From assembly GCA_039816045.1 (NCBI GenBank), contig JBCBYB010000021.1:20343-84342 (forward strand): a stretch of 64,000 bases of DNA. The letters run 5' to 3'. The position numbers were made by a program, and so were the translations under genes. The DNA comes from Thermohalobaculum sp039816045 (GTDB lineage: Bacteria > Pseudomonadota > Alphaproteobacteria > Rhodobacterales > Rhodobacteraceae). This document shows positions 7,736-16,050 of the stretch, one piece after another (position 1 is the stretch's first letter; each line of letters opens with the position of its first letter). The notes under the pieces are model-generated. The model was not told the origin of the DNA and did not search any database. It was given only the letters and a program-made list of their open reading frames with translations.

Positions 7736-8129
7736 ATGTTCAAGAAGATCATGGTGCCGGTGGATCTCGACCAGCCCGAGATTGCGGAGCGCGCGATGTC
7801 CGTGGCCAAGGAGCTCGCAATGCTGGGAGACGCCGAGATCCTCGTGATCTCCATCGCCACCCAGCCCAGCAGCCCAGAAGGCGTGGCCGAGGAAGCCCGG
7901 CTCGAGGCCTATCTCAGCGAGCAACGCGGTGCGCTGAAGATGGACGGCGTGCTGACCCTCGGCGGCAAGGTGGCCAAGGAGATCCGCTATGCCGCCGAGG
8001 AGATGGGGGTCGACCTCATCGTCATGGCAAGCCACGAGCCACGAGCCGCGGCTGTCGGATGTGCTGTTCGGCTCGCGCTCCGCCGCGGTCGCGCTGCACA
8101 CACAATGCTCCGTCCTTGTGGTGCGCTGA
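7736..8129 (+). pseudogene. Second UspA-family gene, frameshifted by a 7-bp tandem duplication
   Basis: A UspA paralogue starting MFKKIMVPVDLDQPEIAERA with good sequence through DLIVMASHEP. There the 7-bp unit CCACGAG is repeated in tandem (8032-8038 and 8039-8045). The extra copy shifts the frame by one, so the usual ending (LSDVLFGSRSAAVALH, then CSVLVVR, stop at 8127-8129) is encoded but out of frame. As written, translation instead runs 14 bases further to 8143 with an Arg/Ala-rich tail. Removing one copy would restore a normal-length 130-residue protein, so the lesion looks recent. It follows the intact usp gene by 44 bases and probably shares its transcript. Confidence 0.8.
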
Positions 8130-8133
8130 GCGC

Positions 8134-9486
8134 ATGTCCCTAGACGACGAGATCGACGACGACGCCTTTGAGGCCGAGATCGCCCCCCTGTCGGAAGCGG
8201 TCCGCCCCGGCACGGCCGCGGCCCTCGATGCGGCGAGCGAGGCCTATGTTACCGAGCTTGGAGATGACGGTCCGCGTCTCGGCTCTGCCGTTCTGTCAGA
8301 TGGCTCGGCATTTCTCGCCTTCAGCTATGCCGACGCGTACGAGTTTTGCCTGCGCGATCCGGAGACTGGGTGCGGCTGTGACGGCACTCTGATCCTCGAG
8401 GTCGACGAAACCGGCGTGATGTTCACGGCGGCCGGGACCGTCTCACTGCTCGGCTCGGATGAAACCCACGGGCTGGAGGGTGAGGGCTGCGTCGAGGACA
8501 GCACGCTGCTCGTGACGCTCGCGGTCGAAGGCGGCGCAGAAGACGCAATCTTCGACATGGAGATCGAAGAGAACCACGACGCCCCCTGGCTCGTGCCCAT
8601 CGGGGACGTGCAGTTCCAGCAGGCCCCGGAAGACCCCAGCCTGAACGGCGGACTACAGCTCAACCCGACCAAGCCGGAAAAGTCTCGCGGGACGTTCACG
8701 GTGATCAAGCTGCCCCGGCGGGATGCCGAAGGGAAACCCGTCTACACGGGGTTCGGGAAGAAGCGGCGCCAGGTGTTTGACCACTACTTCCACCGCAACG
8801 GCCGCTGGTGGCGCATCCTCGACCCCAAGCTCTATGTGAAAGGATCGCGCACCCTGATCGATCTGCGCGACGGCACGCCCAACAAGAACTGGACCGAGGC
8901 AGACGATGGCGCCGCAAGCCGGCTCGACCGGATGTTCTTCCCCACCGACGCGGACGAGTTCTGGAAGGGGTTCAACGAAGCCACGCGCCGCCAACTCCAG
9001 GGCCTTGCGATCACCATTGCCACCACGTCCGGCCAAGATCTCTCACTCTGGATCAACATCAAACGGGCGCGGGACGAGGGCAAATCCTGGAGTGAGATCT
9101 GGGATGCCTTTTGGCCTGTGATACTCGTCTATCTGCTCAACGCGGGTTTGAAGAGCACAGCACTCGCGAAACTGCTCTCGCGGGTCTTCGGGCCGTTCTC
9201 GCGGCGCGTCCTCGACCGTTTGTCAAAGGGCAAGCCGCCGCCGCCCACGCCTCCCGGCGGTCCATCGATCGATTGGGTCAAGCTTATGCGTCAGCACGCC
9301 CAGAACCTCTTGGACGAGATCGAGCACTTGAAGAAGATTCGGAAGAAACTGGAGCGCACTCCCCCGTACACAGAGTCATTCCGCGTGCGCCTTGCGAAGC
9401 TGAACCGGATCGATCGCGAGCTGAACAAGCGCACGGTGGCCTTGGAAGCCGCACGGGCCCAGCTGCGGAAGATGGGCGGCGGCTAG
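8134..9486 (+). CDS. Large protein of unknown function, acidic N-terminus and helical C-terminus
   Basis: A 450-residue protein I do not recognise. The N-terminal ~150 residues are very acidic (MSLDDEIDDDAFEAEIAPLS), with a Cys-Gly-Cys (TGCGCDGT) near residue 89. A central basic Trp-rich part contains YFHRNGRWWRILDPKLYVKG. Around residue 325-350 (FWPVILVYLLNAG) is one possible short membrane or buried segment, followed by a Pro-rich linker (GKPPPPTPPGG) and a Lys/Glu-rich coiled coil. The architecture (unknown N-terminal domain, linker, coiled coil) is reminiscent of large secreted or polymorphic-type proteins but nothing proves that. It starts 4 bases after the original usp stop, so it may be in the FNR-controlled transcript. 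Confidence 0.75.
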   Translation: MSLDDEIDDDAFEAEIAPLSEAVRPGTAAALDAASEAYVTELGDDGPRLGSAVLSDGSAFLAFSYADAYEFCLRDPETGCGCDGTLILEVDETGVMFTAAGTVSLLGSDETHGLEGEGCVEDSTLLVTLAVEGGAEDAIFDMEIEENHDAPWLVPIGDVQFQQAPEDPSLNGGLQLNPTKPEKSRGTFTVIKLPRRDAEGKPVYTGFGKKRRQVFDHYFHRNGRWWRILDPKLYVKGSRTLIDLRDGTPNKNWTEADDGAASRLDRMFFPTDADEFWKGFNEATRRQLQGLAITIATTSGQDLSLWINIKRARDEGKSWSEIWDAFWPVILVYLLNAGLKSTALAKLLSRVFGPFSRRVLDRLSKGKPPPPTPPGGPSIDWVKLMRQHAQNLLDEIEHLKKIRKKLERTPPYTESFRVRLAKLNRIDRELNKRTVALEAARAQLRKMGGG

Positions 9487-9494
9487 GGGCCGCG

Positions 9495-9524
9495 ACCTCC
9501 ACAGCGCGGGCGCTGGCCGGAGGT
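9495..9524. terminator. Bidirectional stem-loop between convergent genes
   Basis: ACCTCC (9495-9500) pairs with GGAGGT (9519-9524) and, inside it, CAGCG (9502-9506) pairs with CGCTG (9511-9515). It lies between the ends of the convergent 450-residue gene and the cyclase gene, where a shared terminator is expected. No clear T-run follows, so the role is inferred from position and structure. Confidence 0.4.
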
Positions 9525-9530
9525 TGGCCA

Positions 9531-10934
9531 CTAACCTGTTCGGGTCACATAGGCGACCAGCCGGTCGCAGCCATGGAGCGAGCCTTGGGCTTTGCGCCGG
9601 GAATAGGCGTGGCCCCCGGCACCGGGGCGGTCGTCGAGCACCAGTCGGATCGCATCGCGCTCGGTCCAACTGCCGGAATAGGGCAGGAGCGAGACCTCCA
9701 CCCGGCCATCGACCCGCCTTGCCCTTGCCTGCAGGGCGATATCCGGCCCATGGCGGAGATGCAGCCGCGCCCAACCGGCCTCCGGCCCGACCACCAAACG
9801 GTGGCTCTGCACGCCCCCGAACGGGGTGCAGGAGGTGTAGGCGCCGCTCGTGAAGTCGATGGAAATCCGGAGCGACAGCGCATCGGCGGGCTCGGTTGCC
9901 GTCGGCGCCGCTTTGAACAGTGCCTCGGGGGCCGGAACGCTCTCCACAGCCGGTGCGGCGCGCGGGGCAGCGGAGGCCTCCTCGTCGGTCTTGAGTGCAA
10001 CAGTCTGGATCTCCACCGCAGGCAAGAGATCGAGCGGAGCAGCCGACAACTCACTTGCGGCTGCGTCCACGAGAGGGCCGAAGATGAAAGCCCCCTGCGG
10101 CGCGGGCCCGCCCTCGACTTGCAGCCAGCGCTCCCCGGCAACCCGCGTCTCGCCGGTCAGCGTCAGCCGGTCCCCGGATCGCGCAAGGCCGATCACCGCG
10201 AACTCGGTGCCCGGACCGGCGCGCAGATTGGCCGCCGTGCGCGGGATGACAGCACCGGACGCACTGCTGAGCGCGGGCAGGCTATCGGGGGGCTCGGGCG
10301 CCGCAATGGTCGCCAAGCTGCCGTCGAGCGCCAGCAACACCGCCGCCAGCGCCATGCCACGCCCTGCCAGGCCCATCCGCCTCGACCGGGGCACGATCGG
10401 CACCCGGGGCGGACGCGGATCCCCGAGACGCACCGCATAAACCCGAAGCGGCCGGGGGATGTTCTTGACCCACATCTCCCCAAGATCCTCGAGCGCATAG
10501 GGCAAGCGGTCCTGGATCTCGTCATGCACGGCGCGGGTGATGCAGACCCCGCCCGCCTCGGCCAGCCCTTCGACCCGGGCCGCGAGGTTCACCCCGTGCC
10601 CATAGAGATCGCCATCATGGCCGATGACATCGCCAAGGTGAATGCCGATCCGCAGGTGCACCGGATCGTCCTCGTCCGCCCGGGCCGCCTCCCGCGCGAG
10701 CGCCCGCTGCACCTCGACCGCACAGATGACCGAAGCGCGCACACTGGCGAACTCGGCCAGCACCCCGTCGCCCATCAGCTTGAAGATCTGCCCGCCATGG
10801 GCCTCGATCAGGGGACGCATGACCGCATCGAGCACGTCTTGGACACGGCGGAAGGTGCCCGGTTCATCCGCGCTCATCATACGCGAATAACCCACAACGT
10901 CCGCCGCCATGATCGCTGCCAGTCTGGTCCGCAT
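9531..10934 (-). CDS. Class III adenylate/guanylate cyclase with C-terminal SH3-like domain
   Basis: A 467-residue protein. Residues 1-165 form a class III cyclase domain with the first metal-binding Asp in IMAADVVGYSRMM, the second in GDGVLAEFASV and the transition-state loop GHGVNLAARVEG. Next comes a basic stretch and one membrane helix (about 190-208), then a bacterial SH3-type segment (RTAANLRAGPGTEFAVIGLARSGD) and a C-terminal beta-rich domain. So a cytoplasmic cyclase is joined through the membrane to a probable periplasmic cell-wall-sensing part. A longer upstream frame exists, but the ATG at 10934 has a GGGAGG site. Confidence 0.85.
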   Translation of the reverse strand: MRTRLAAIMAADVVGYSRMMSADEPGTFRRVQDVLDAVMRPLIEAHGGQIFKLMGDGVLAEFASVRASVICAVEVQRALAREAARADEDDPVHLRIGIHLGDVIGHDGDLYGHGVNLAARVEGLAEAGGVCITRAVHDEIQDRLPYALEDLGEMWVKNIPRPLRVYAVRLGDPRPPRVPIVPRSRRMGLAGRGMALAAVLLALDGSLATIAAPEPPDSLPALSSASGAVIPRTAANLRAGPGTEFAVIGLARSGDRLTLTGETRVAGERWLQVEGGPAPQGAFIFGPLVDAAASELSAAPLDLLPAVEIQTVALKTDEEASAAPRAAPAVESVPAPEALFKAAPTATEPADALSLRISIDFTSGAYTSCTPFGGVQSHRLVVGPEAGWARLHLRHGPDIALQARARRVDGRVEVSLLPYSGSWTERDAIRLVLDDRPGAGGHAYSRRKAQGSLHGCDRLVAYVTRTG

Positions 10935-11057
10935 GCCACCGGCCTCCCAATTCGAGACCAGTATACTCCGGTTGCGGCCGAAAGACACTATTCCCGCTAA
11001 CGGTGAATTGTATCCACCGCCTTCCCGGAGCGGGTGCGGGCGGTCTATAGGGGAGAC

Positions 11058-11993
11058 ATGATCACGGTCGCAGCATTCTACCGGTTCGCGGAGGTCTCGG
11101 ACCCCGAGCGGCGCAAGCAACCGCTTGCGGCGCTGGCCTGTGCGGAAGGGGTGCGGGGCACCGTCCTGATCGCCTCGGAAGGGGTCAACGGCACCATTGC
11201 CGGACCGCGTTCAGGGGTCGATGCCGTGATCGCCCATCTCCGCGCCTGGGAAGGGTTTTCCGCGCTGGAGTGGAAGGAGAGCCACTGTGCCGAGCAGCCC
11301 TTCCGCCGCCTGAAGGTACGGGTGAAGCGGGAGATCGTGACGCTGGGGGCCGGCGTGGTCGACCATGGCCAGACCGGCACCCGGGTGGCGCCCGAAGACT
11401 GGGGCGCGGTGCTCGACGACCCGGAGATCGCCGTGATCGACTGCCGGAACCGCTACGAGATCGCAATTGGCCAGTTCGACGGCGCGCTCGACCCGGAGAC
11501 CGACGGCTTCACCGAGTTCCCGGAGCGCTGGGCCGCGATGGCCCCGGCGCTGGAGGGCAAGCGAATCGCCATGTACTGCACTGGCGGGATCCGCTGCGAG
11601 AAGGCCTCCGCCTGGCTGCGCGCCCAGGGCGTGCCCGAGGTGCTGCAACTCGACGGCGGGATCCTGCGCTATCTCGAACGGGTGCCGGAGGCCGCGAGCC
11701 GCTGGCAGGGCGAGTGCTTTGTCTTCGACGAGCGCGTGGCGGTGGACCATGCGCTCAACCCCGGGAGCCACACGCTTTGCCATGCCTGCGGGCGGGCTGT
11801 GAGCCCTGAGGACCGTCGGCATCCGGCTTGGCGCCAGGGGGTAAGCTGCCCGGCCTGCATCGACGAATACACCGACGCCGACCGTGCCCGCTTTGCCGAA
11901 CGCCAGCGCCAGCAGCAGCTCGCCCGTGCCCGAGGCGTGGCCCATCTCGCCGGCGCGGACCACGGGACCCGAGACCCGGAGGACGCCGCCTAA
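11058..11993 (+). CDS. trhO: tRNA uridine-34 5-hydroxylase TrhO (rhodanese-like)
   Basis: A 311-residue YceA/TrhO protein, which hydroxylates uridine 34 of tRNAs using O2. The N-terminal acylphosphatase-like domain (VAAFYRFAEVSD) is followed by a rhodanese domain with NRYEIAIGQFDGAL and the active-site loop YCTGGIRCEKASAWL. C-terminal Cys pairs (CHACGRAV, CPACIDEY) are family features. The start at 11058 has GGGGAGAC just upstream; an in-frame ATG at 11034 lacks a good site. It is divergent from the cyclase gene. Confidence 0.92.
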   Translation: MITVAAFYRFAEVSDPERRKQPLAALACAEGVRGTVLIASEGVNGTIAGPRSGVDAVIAHLRAWEGFSALEWKESHCAEQPFRRLKVRVKREIVTLGAGVVDHGQTGTRVAPEDWGAVLDDPEIAVIDCRNRYEIAIGQFDGALDPETDGFTEFPERWAAMAPALEGKRIAMYCTGGIRCEKASAWLRAQGVPEVLQLDGGILRYLERVPEAASRWQGECFVFDERVAVDHALNPGSHTLCHACGRAVSPEDRRHPAWRQGVSCPACIDEYTDADRARFAERQRQQQLARARGVAHLAGADHGTRDPEDAA

Positions 11994-11998
11994 GCGAT

Positions 11999-12613
11999 GT
12001 GAACGTGATCGGTCTCCCTGATCTGCGTCAGCGACTATCGGGCGGCGACGCGCTGCTCAAAGGGGCCGAGTTCTCCGGTCGAATCGTCGTGCAGTTGACC
12101 ACCGACACACCGGCACGCCGGGCGAGGCCGCGCGCAGAGCAGAGACGCTGCGAGCCGCCGGCGCGCTTTGCCTCGACGGGGTGATCCTCTGCTATCCGGA
12201 CGGGATCGGCACGGCGGACGCCGCGATCCTGGTCGCCGGAGATCGGGAGGCATGGGATGCAACGGCCCCGCGGCTGCGCGCCCTGAAGGGGGCGTCCCGG
12301 TGTCTCAGTGAGAACGTGCGAGGCCCCGGCTGCGCTCGATCTTGCCTGGCTGCCACGGCTCGAGGGGCTGATCATGGGCACCCTGCACGGCGTGCGGATC
12401 TGCGAGGCGGAAGGCATCTGGCTGTCGGAGCTCATCCCCTTGATGCCGGCGTGCGACCGTGCCCGCAGCCTCCTGACGACGATCGAAAGCGGTGACTTCA
12501 CCGCCGGGTCCGCCACACCTGATTCCACGCTCACCCCCGTAAAATCGGTTGCCTCCCGGGCCGCCCCGCTCTTTAGTCTGACATTAACAACAAGACGACA
12601 GGGAGGGCCCTGA
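11999..12613 (+). pseudogene. Decayed imine-reductase / hydroxyisobutyrate-dehydrogenase-like gene
   Basis: Three consecutive frames join into one protein-like sequence: RIVVQLTTDTPARRA (frame A), then LRAAGALCLDGVILCYPDGIG to ALKGASRCLSEN (frame B, shift near 12122), then EAPAALDLAWLPRLEGLIMG to ICEAEGIWLSEL (back to frame A, shift near 12315). The composite matches the second half of NAD(P)-dependent beta-hydroxyacid dehydrogenase / imine reductase proteins. The N-terminal nucleotide-binding Rossmann part is missing, so the gene is both truncated and frameshifted. It lies between trhO and an acyl-CoA ligase. Confidence 0.6.
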
Positions 12614-12614
12614 G

Positions 12615-14243
12615 ATGCGGGGACAGATGCAGGACTGGCCGCTGCGCGTCGGCACGATCATCGACCATGCAGCGCGGTATCACCCAAGGCGACCGGTGGT
12701 CGGGCGGAGGGCCGATGGCGCAGTCTTTCGCACGGATTGGGAAGCGGTTCGGCTGGAGGCACTGAAGCTTGCCCAGGCGATCCGCAGGCTCGGGATCGCA
12801 CCGGGTACGGTGATCGGCGACATGGCCTGGAACAGCCCCCGGCACCTGGCGCTGTGGTATGGCGTCCCCGGTGCGGGCTGTGCGCTGCACACGCTGAACC
12901 CGCGGCTCTCGGGCGAGCAGCTCACCTACATCATCGACCACGCGGAGGACGCCGCGGTCTTCGTCGATGCGGACCTGGTCGGTGTGCTGGAGCCGTTGGC
13001 GGCCGCGCTGCCGCAGGTGCGCCATTGGATCGTGCTGGCCGAGAGCGGCGAGATGCCGGAGACCACGCTCCCCGGTGCGCTGTGCTACGGCGATCTGATC
13101 GCGGCGGAGGACGGCGATGCGGCCTGGGAGCCGGTCGACGAGGGACACGCCTGCGGCATCTGCTACACCTCGGGCACGACGGGTGCGCCGAAGGGCGTGG
13201 TCTACTCCCACCGCTCCAACGTGCTGCACGCGATGGCGATGATCCAGCCGGACATGCTCGGGCTCTCTAGCCGGGACATGATGATGCCGGTGGTGCCGCT
13301 GTTCCACGCCAATGGCTGGTCGAGCGGGTTCTCGGCACCGATGGCGGGCGCGGGGATGGTGCTTCCGGGGCGCTGGCTCGATCCGGCTTCGCTTCTCGAG
13401 ATGATCGCCCAAGGGGTCACCGTGACCGCCGCCGTGCCGACGGTCTGGCTCCCGCTGCTCGCGCATCTGCGGGAGCATGGCGGAAGCCTGACGCAGCTCA
13501 ATCGGGTGGTGATCGGCGGTTCGGCCTGCCCGCGTGCGGTGATCGAGGCGTTCCAGAACGACTACGGCGTCAAGGTGCTGCACGCCTGGGGAATGACGGA
13601 GACCTCGCCGCTCGGCTCGTTCAGCTCCTTCAAACCGGAGATCGAGGCACTGGATGCCGAAGGGCAGATGGCGGCACAGCTCTCGGTCGGGCACCCGCCC
13701 TATACGGTGGATCTGGCGCTGCGCGACGAGGATGGCGCCTGGCTGCCGCGCGACGGGCAGACGCCGGGGCGCCTGCAGATCCGGGGGCCGGGGGTGGTCG
13801 GGCAGTATCTGAAGGCCGAGGCGCCGGAGATCGACGATGAGGGCTGGTTCGACACGGGCGATGCGGCGACCATCGATACGAACGGCTATGTGCGGATCAC
13901 CGACCGGTTCAAGGATCTGATCAAATCGGGCGGGGAGTGGATCAGCTCGATCGAGATGGAGAACGCAGCCGTCGCGCATCCAGGAGTGGCCGAGGCGGCG
14001 GCGGTGGCGATCCCGCATCCGAAATGGGGAGAGCGGCCGGTGCTGGTGGTGGTGGCGAAGGGCGCGGCACCGGAGCCGGCGGCGGTGCTGGCGCTGCTCG
14101 AAGGGCAGTTCGCGAAATGGCAGCTGCCGGACGAAGTGCTGTTTGTCGACGAGATCCCCCACACCGCGACCGGAAAGATCTCGAAACTGACACTGCGGCG
14201 GCAACTCGAAGACCAAGGCTACATGCTGCCAGATCAGAGGTGA
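12615..14243 (+). CDS. Acyl-CoA ligase (AMP-dependent synthetase, AlkK/DmdB-like)
   Basis: A 542-residue ANL-superfamily enzyme that would activate a carboxylic acid to its CoA thioester through an acyl-AMP. The phosphate-binding loop YTSGTTGAPKGVVYSHRS (about residue 188), the GMTETSPLGSF motif (about 327), the DTGD motif (GWFDTGDAATID) and the catalytic Lys motif near the end (TGKISKLTLRRQL) are all intact. Its N-terminus (PLRVGTIIDHAARYH) resembles medium-chain ligases and marine 3-methylthiopropionyl-CoA ligases; the substrate cannot be fixed from sequence. GGGAGGG precedes the ATG. Confidence 0.9.
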   Translation: MRGQMQDWPLRVGTIIDHAARYHPRRPVVGRRADGAVFRTDWEAVRLEALKLAQAIRRLGIAPGTVIGDMAWNSPRHLALWYGVPGAGCALHTLNPRLSGEQLTYIIDHAEDAAVFVDADLVGVLEPLAAALPQVRHWIVLAESGEMPETTLPGALCYGDLIAAEDGDAAWEPVDEGHACGICYTSGTTGAPKGVVYSHRSNVLHAMAMIQPDMLGLSSRDMMMPVVPLFHANGWSSGFSAPMAGAGMVLPGRWLDPASLLEMIAQGVTVTAAVPTVWLPLLAHLREHGGSLTQLNRVVIGGSACPRAVIEAFQNDYGVKVLHAWGMTETSPLGSFSSFKPEIEALDAEGQMAAQLSVGHPPYTVDLALRDEDGAWLPRDGQTPGRLQIRGPGVVGQYLKAEAPEIDDEGWFDTGDAATIDTNGYVRITDRFKDLIKSGGEWISSIEMENAAVAHPGVAEAAAVAIPHPKWGERPVLVVVAKGAAPEPAAVLALLEGQFAKWQLPDEVLFVDEIPHTATGKISKLTLRRQLEDQGYMLPDQR

Positions 14244-14245
14244 GA

Positions 14246-14436
14246 GCGCGCCACCGCAGGCCCCACCCACCCATCGACCCGGCGCGGTGCTGGCACCCGG
14301 TCTCTCCCCCACAGGCCTGCGGCGGCGCGCTCGGTCGCGGCGGGGTGTGACCCGGCGCATGCCAGGCCGATGGGGGAGTGCACCGGCCCAGCATGCACCC
14401 GGCCAGCCCGGGTGGGTGGGGCCTGGCATGCGCCGG
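14246..14436. repeat. Dense nested inverted repeats between convergent genes
   Basis: Three inverted-repeat pairs fill this gap. GCGCGCCACCGCAGGCC (14246-14262) pairs with 14314-14330 with one mismatch. GGCCCCACCCACCC (14259-14272) pairs perfectly with 14410-14423. CCGGCGCATGCCAGGCC (14352-14368) pairs perfectly with 14420-14436. Some arms overlap, so alternative folds compete. The flanking genes converge, so termination is one role; the size and nesting exceed a normal terminator. Confidence 0.6.
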
Positions 14437-14444
14437 CAGCGGTC

Positions 14445-15653
14445 TCAGGGGAGCGCCGCCTTTGCCGCCGCGCGCCCCGCCCAAAACCCTGTGGCCAGGC
14501 ACGCCGTCAAGAGATACCCCCCGGTCGGCGCCTCCCAATCCAGCATCTCGCCCGCGCAGAAGACAGCTGGGCATGGCCGCAGCGCCAGACCATCGGTGAG
14601 ATCCGCCCAAGCCACCCCCCCTGCAGCCGAGATCGCCTCGGTCAGCGGCCGCGGTCGCAGCAGCGTGACGGGCAGGGCCTTGATCGCTTGCGCGGTTGCC
14701 AACGGATCCCCCAGCTGCTTTGGCGCACATTCCCGCAGCAAGGCCGCCTTGACCCCCTCAATGCGCACGCGTTTGCGCAGATGGTTGGCCAGCGAGGCCC
14801 GGCCCCGTGGTTGCGCCAGCCGCTGCGCCAGATCGTCGACGTTCCGGTCCGGGGCGAGGTCGAGCCAGAGCACCGGGTCCTCGCCCAGCCGGTCGCGCAG
14901 CACCGCCGAGAGGGTATAGACCGCACTGCCTTCGAGCCCCGCGGCTGTCACCACGCACTCTCCCCGCACGGAATGGTCTCCCGCGGTCAAGCGCACCGGC
15001 TTCAACGGCTGACCCGCATGGCGCTCCACCAGATGGGCCGACCAGGAGACATCGAAGCCCATATTCGCCGGTTTGAACGGGGTCACCGTCACGCCGCGCT
15101 TCTCGAGCCAGGGGACCCACGCGGCGTCAGAGCCGAGCCGCGGCCAGGACGCCCCCCCAAGCGCCAGCACGGTGGCCTCCGCCGCCACCTGCCGCGGGCC
15201 ATCGGGGGTCTCGAAGGCAAGCGCCTCCCCTTCCCAGCCGGTCCAGCGCCAGCGGGTGCGGATCTCGGCGCTCTCCAGCCGCGCAAGCCAGCGCCGCAGC
15301 AGCGGCGAGCCTTTCATCCGCCGTGGGAACACGCGGCCCGACGAGCCGGTGTACATCGCCTCGCCGAGCCGCTCGGCCCAAGCCCGCGTCTCCGCCGCCC
15401 CAAACGCCGCCAACATTGGCGCAAGGCGCTCTGCCGCGGCGCCATAGGCGGCCAGGAAACGCTCCGGCGTCTCCTCCTTGGTCAGGTTCAGCCCCGACTT
15501 CCCCGCCATCAGCCATTTGCGGGCGACGGAGGGCTTCACCTCCAGGACCAGCGGGCGCACCCCGGCCGCCAGCGCCGCCTCCGATGCGGCAAGCCCCGCC
15601 GGACCCGCTCCGACAATGGCGATCGAACAGCGCTCGGGCTCAAGCATTTGCAA
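14445..15653 (-). CDS. HI0933/YhiN-family FAD-dependent oxidoreductase (TIGR03862-like)
   Basis: A 402-residue flavoprotein of unknown substrate. The FAD dinucleotide-binding site is IAIVGAGPAGLAASEAAL at the N-terminus, followed by the HI0933-type segment VARKWLMAGKSGLNLTK, EGEALAFETPDG, VLALGGASWPRLGSD and a C-terminal GEMLDWEAPTGGYLLTACLA. These are hallmarks of the HI0933 family. The gene is divergent from the 116-residue gene to the right and convergent with the acyl-CoA ligase. Confidence 0.85.
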   Translation of the reverse strand: MQMLEPERCSIAIVGAGPAGLAASEAALAAGVRPLVLEVKPSVARKWLMAGKSGLNLTKEETPERFLAAYGAAAERLAPMLAAFGAAETRAWAERLGEAMYTGSSGRVFPRRMKGSPLLRRWLARLESAEIRTRWRWTGWEGEALAFETPDGPRQVAAEATVLALGGASWPRLGSDAAWVPWLEKRGVTVTPFKPANMGFDVSWSAHLVERHAGQPLKPVRLTAGDHSVRGECVVTAAGLEGSAVYTLSAVLRDRLGEDPVLWLDLAPDRNVDDLAQRLAQPRGRASLANHLRKRVRIEGVKAALLRECAPKQLGDPLATAQAIKALPVTLLRPRPLTEAISAAGGVAWADLTDGLALRPCPAVFCAGEMLDWEAPTGGYLLTACLATGFWAGRAAAKAALP

Positions 15654-15693
15654 ACCTTACAAAGGATAGGATCGCCCCCAAAGGGAGGCCCTG

Positions 15694-16044
15694 ATGAACC
15701 TTTACCATGTGATGTTCGATCTCAAGGACGATGCCAAGGCGACCAGCTTCGCCCATGCCCTCGACCAGTGGATGGCGCTGCTGAGTGAGCGCGGGGTAAT
15801 CCGCGGCTGGCGTCTGCTGCGGCGCAAGCTGTCGCTGTCGTCGGGCCAGCACCGGGACTTCATGCTGGAGGTCGAGGTCAGCGATATGGCGGAGCTCGAC
15901 CGCGCCTTCCGCCTGATCGCCGCCCATGACGACGAGGTCGAGAAGCGCTACGCCCCAGTCCAAGCCATGGTCGCCGAGTCCGAGGCCGGGCTATACCGGC
16001 CGTTCCCGGACCCTGAGCGGGCGGAGCGCGTGGCCTTTCTCTAA
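15694..16044 (+). CDS. Small conserved protein (DUF6614-like)
   Basis: A 116-residue soluble protein with MNLYHVMFDLKDDAKATSFA, then GWRLLRRKLSL, HRDFMLEVEVSDMAELDRAF and a C-terminal YRPFPDPERAE. I recall similar proteins in Rhodobacterales annotated only as a domain of unknown function (DUF6614), from memory and not checked. The beta-alpha-beta pattern with DxxELDRAF suggests a ferredoxin-like/ABM fold. It starts 40 bases from the divergent flavoprotein and ends just before a convergent TPR gene. Confidence 0.75.
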   Translation: MNLYHVMFDLKDDAKATSFAHALDQWMALLSERGVIRGWRLLRRKLSLSSGQHRDFMLEVEVSDMAELDRAFRLIAAHDDEVEKRYAPVQAMVAESEAGLYRPFPDPERAERVAFL

Positions 16045-16050
16045 CGCCGG

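Noticed and set aside
12573..14429. 618-codon frame opposite the acyl-CoA ligase
   Set aside because: Antisense shadow with Arg/His-rich composition.
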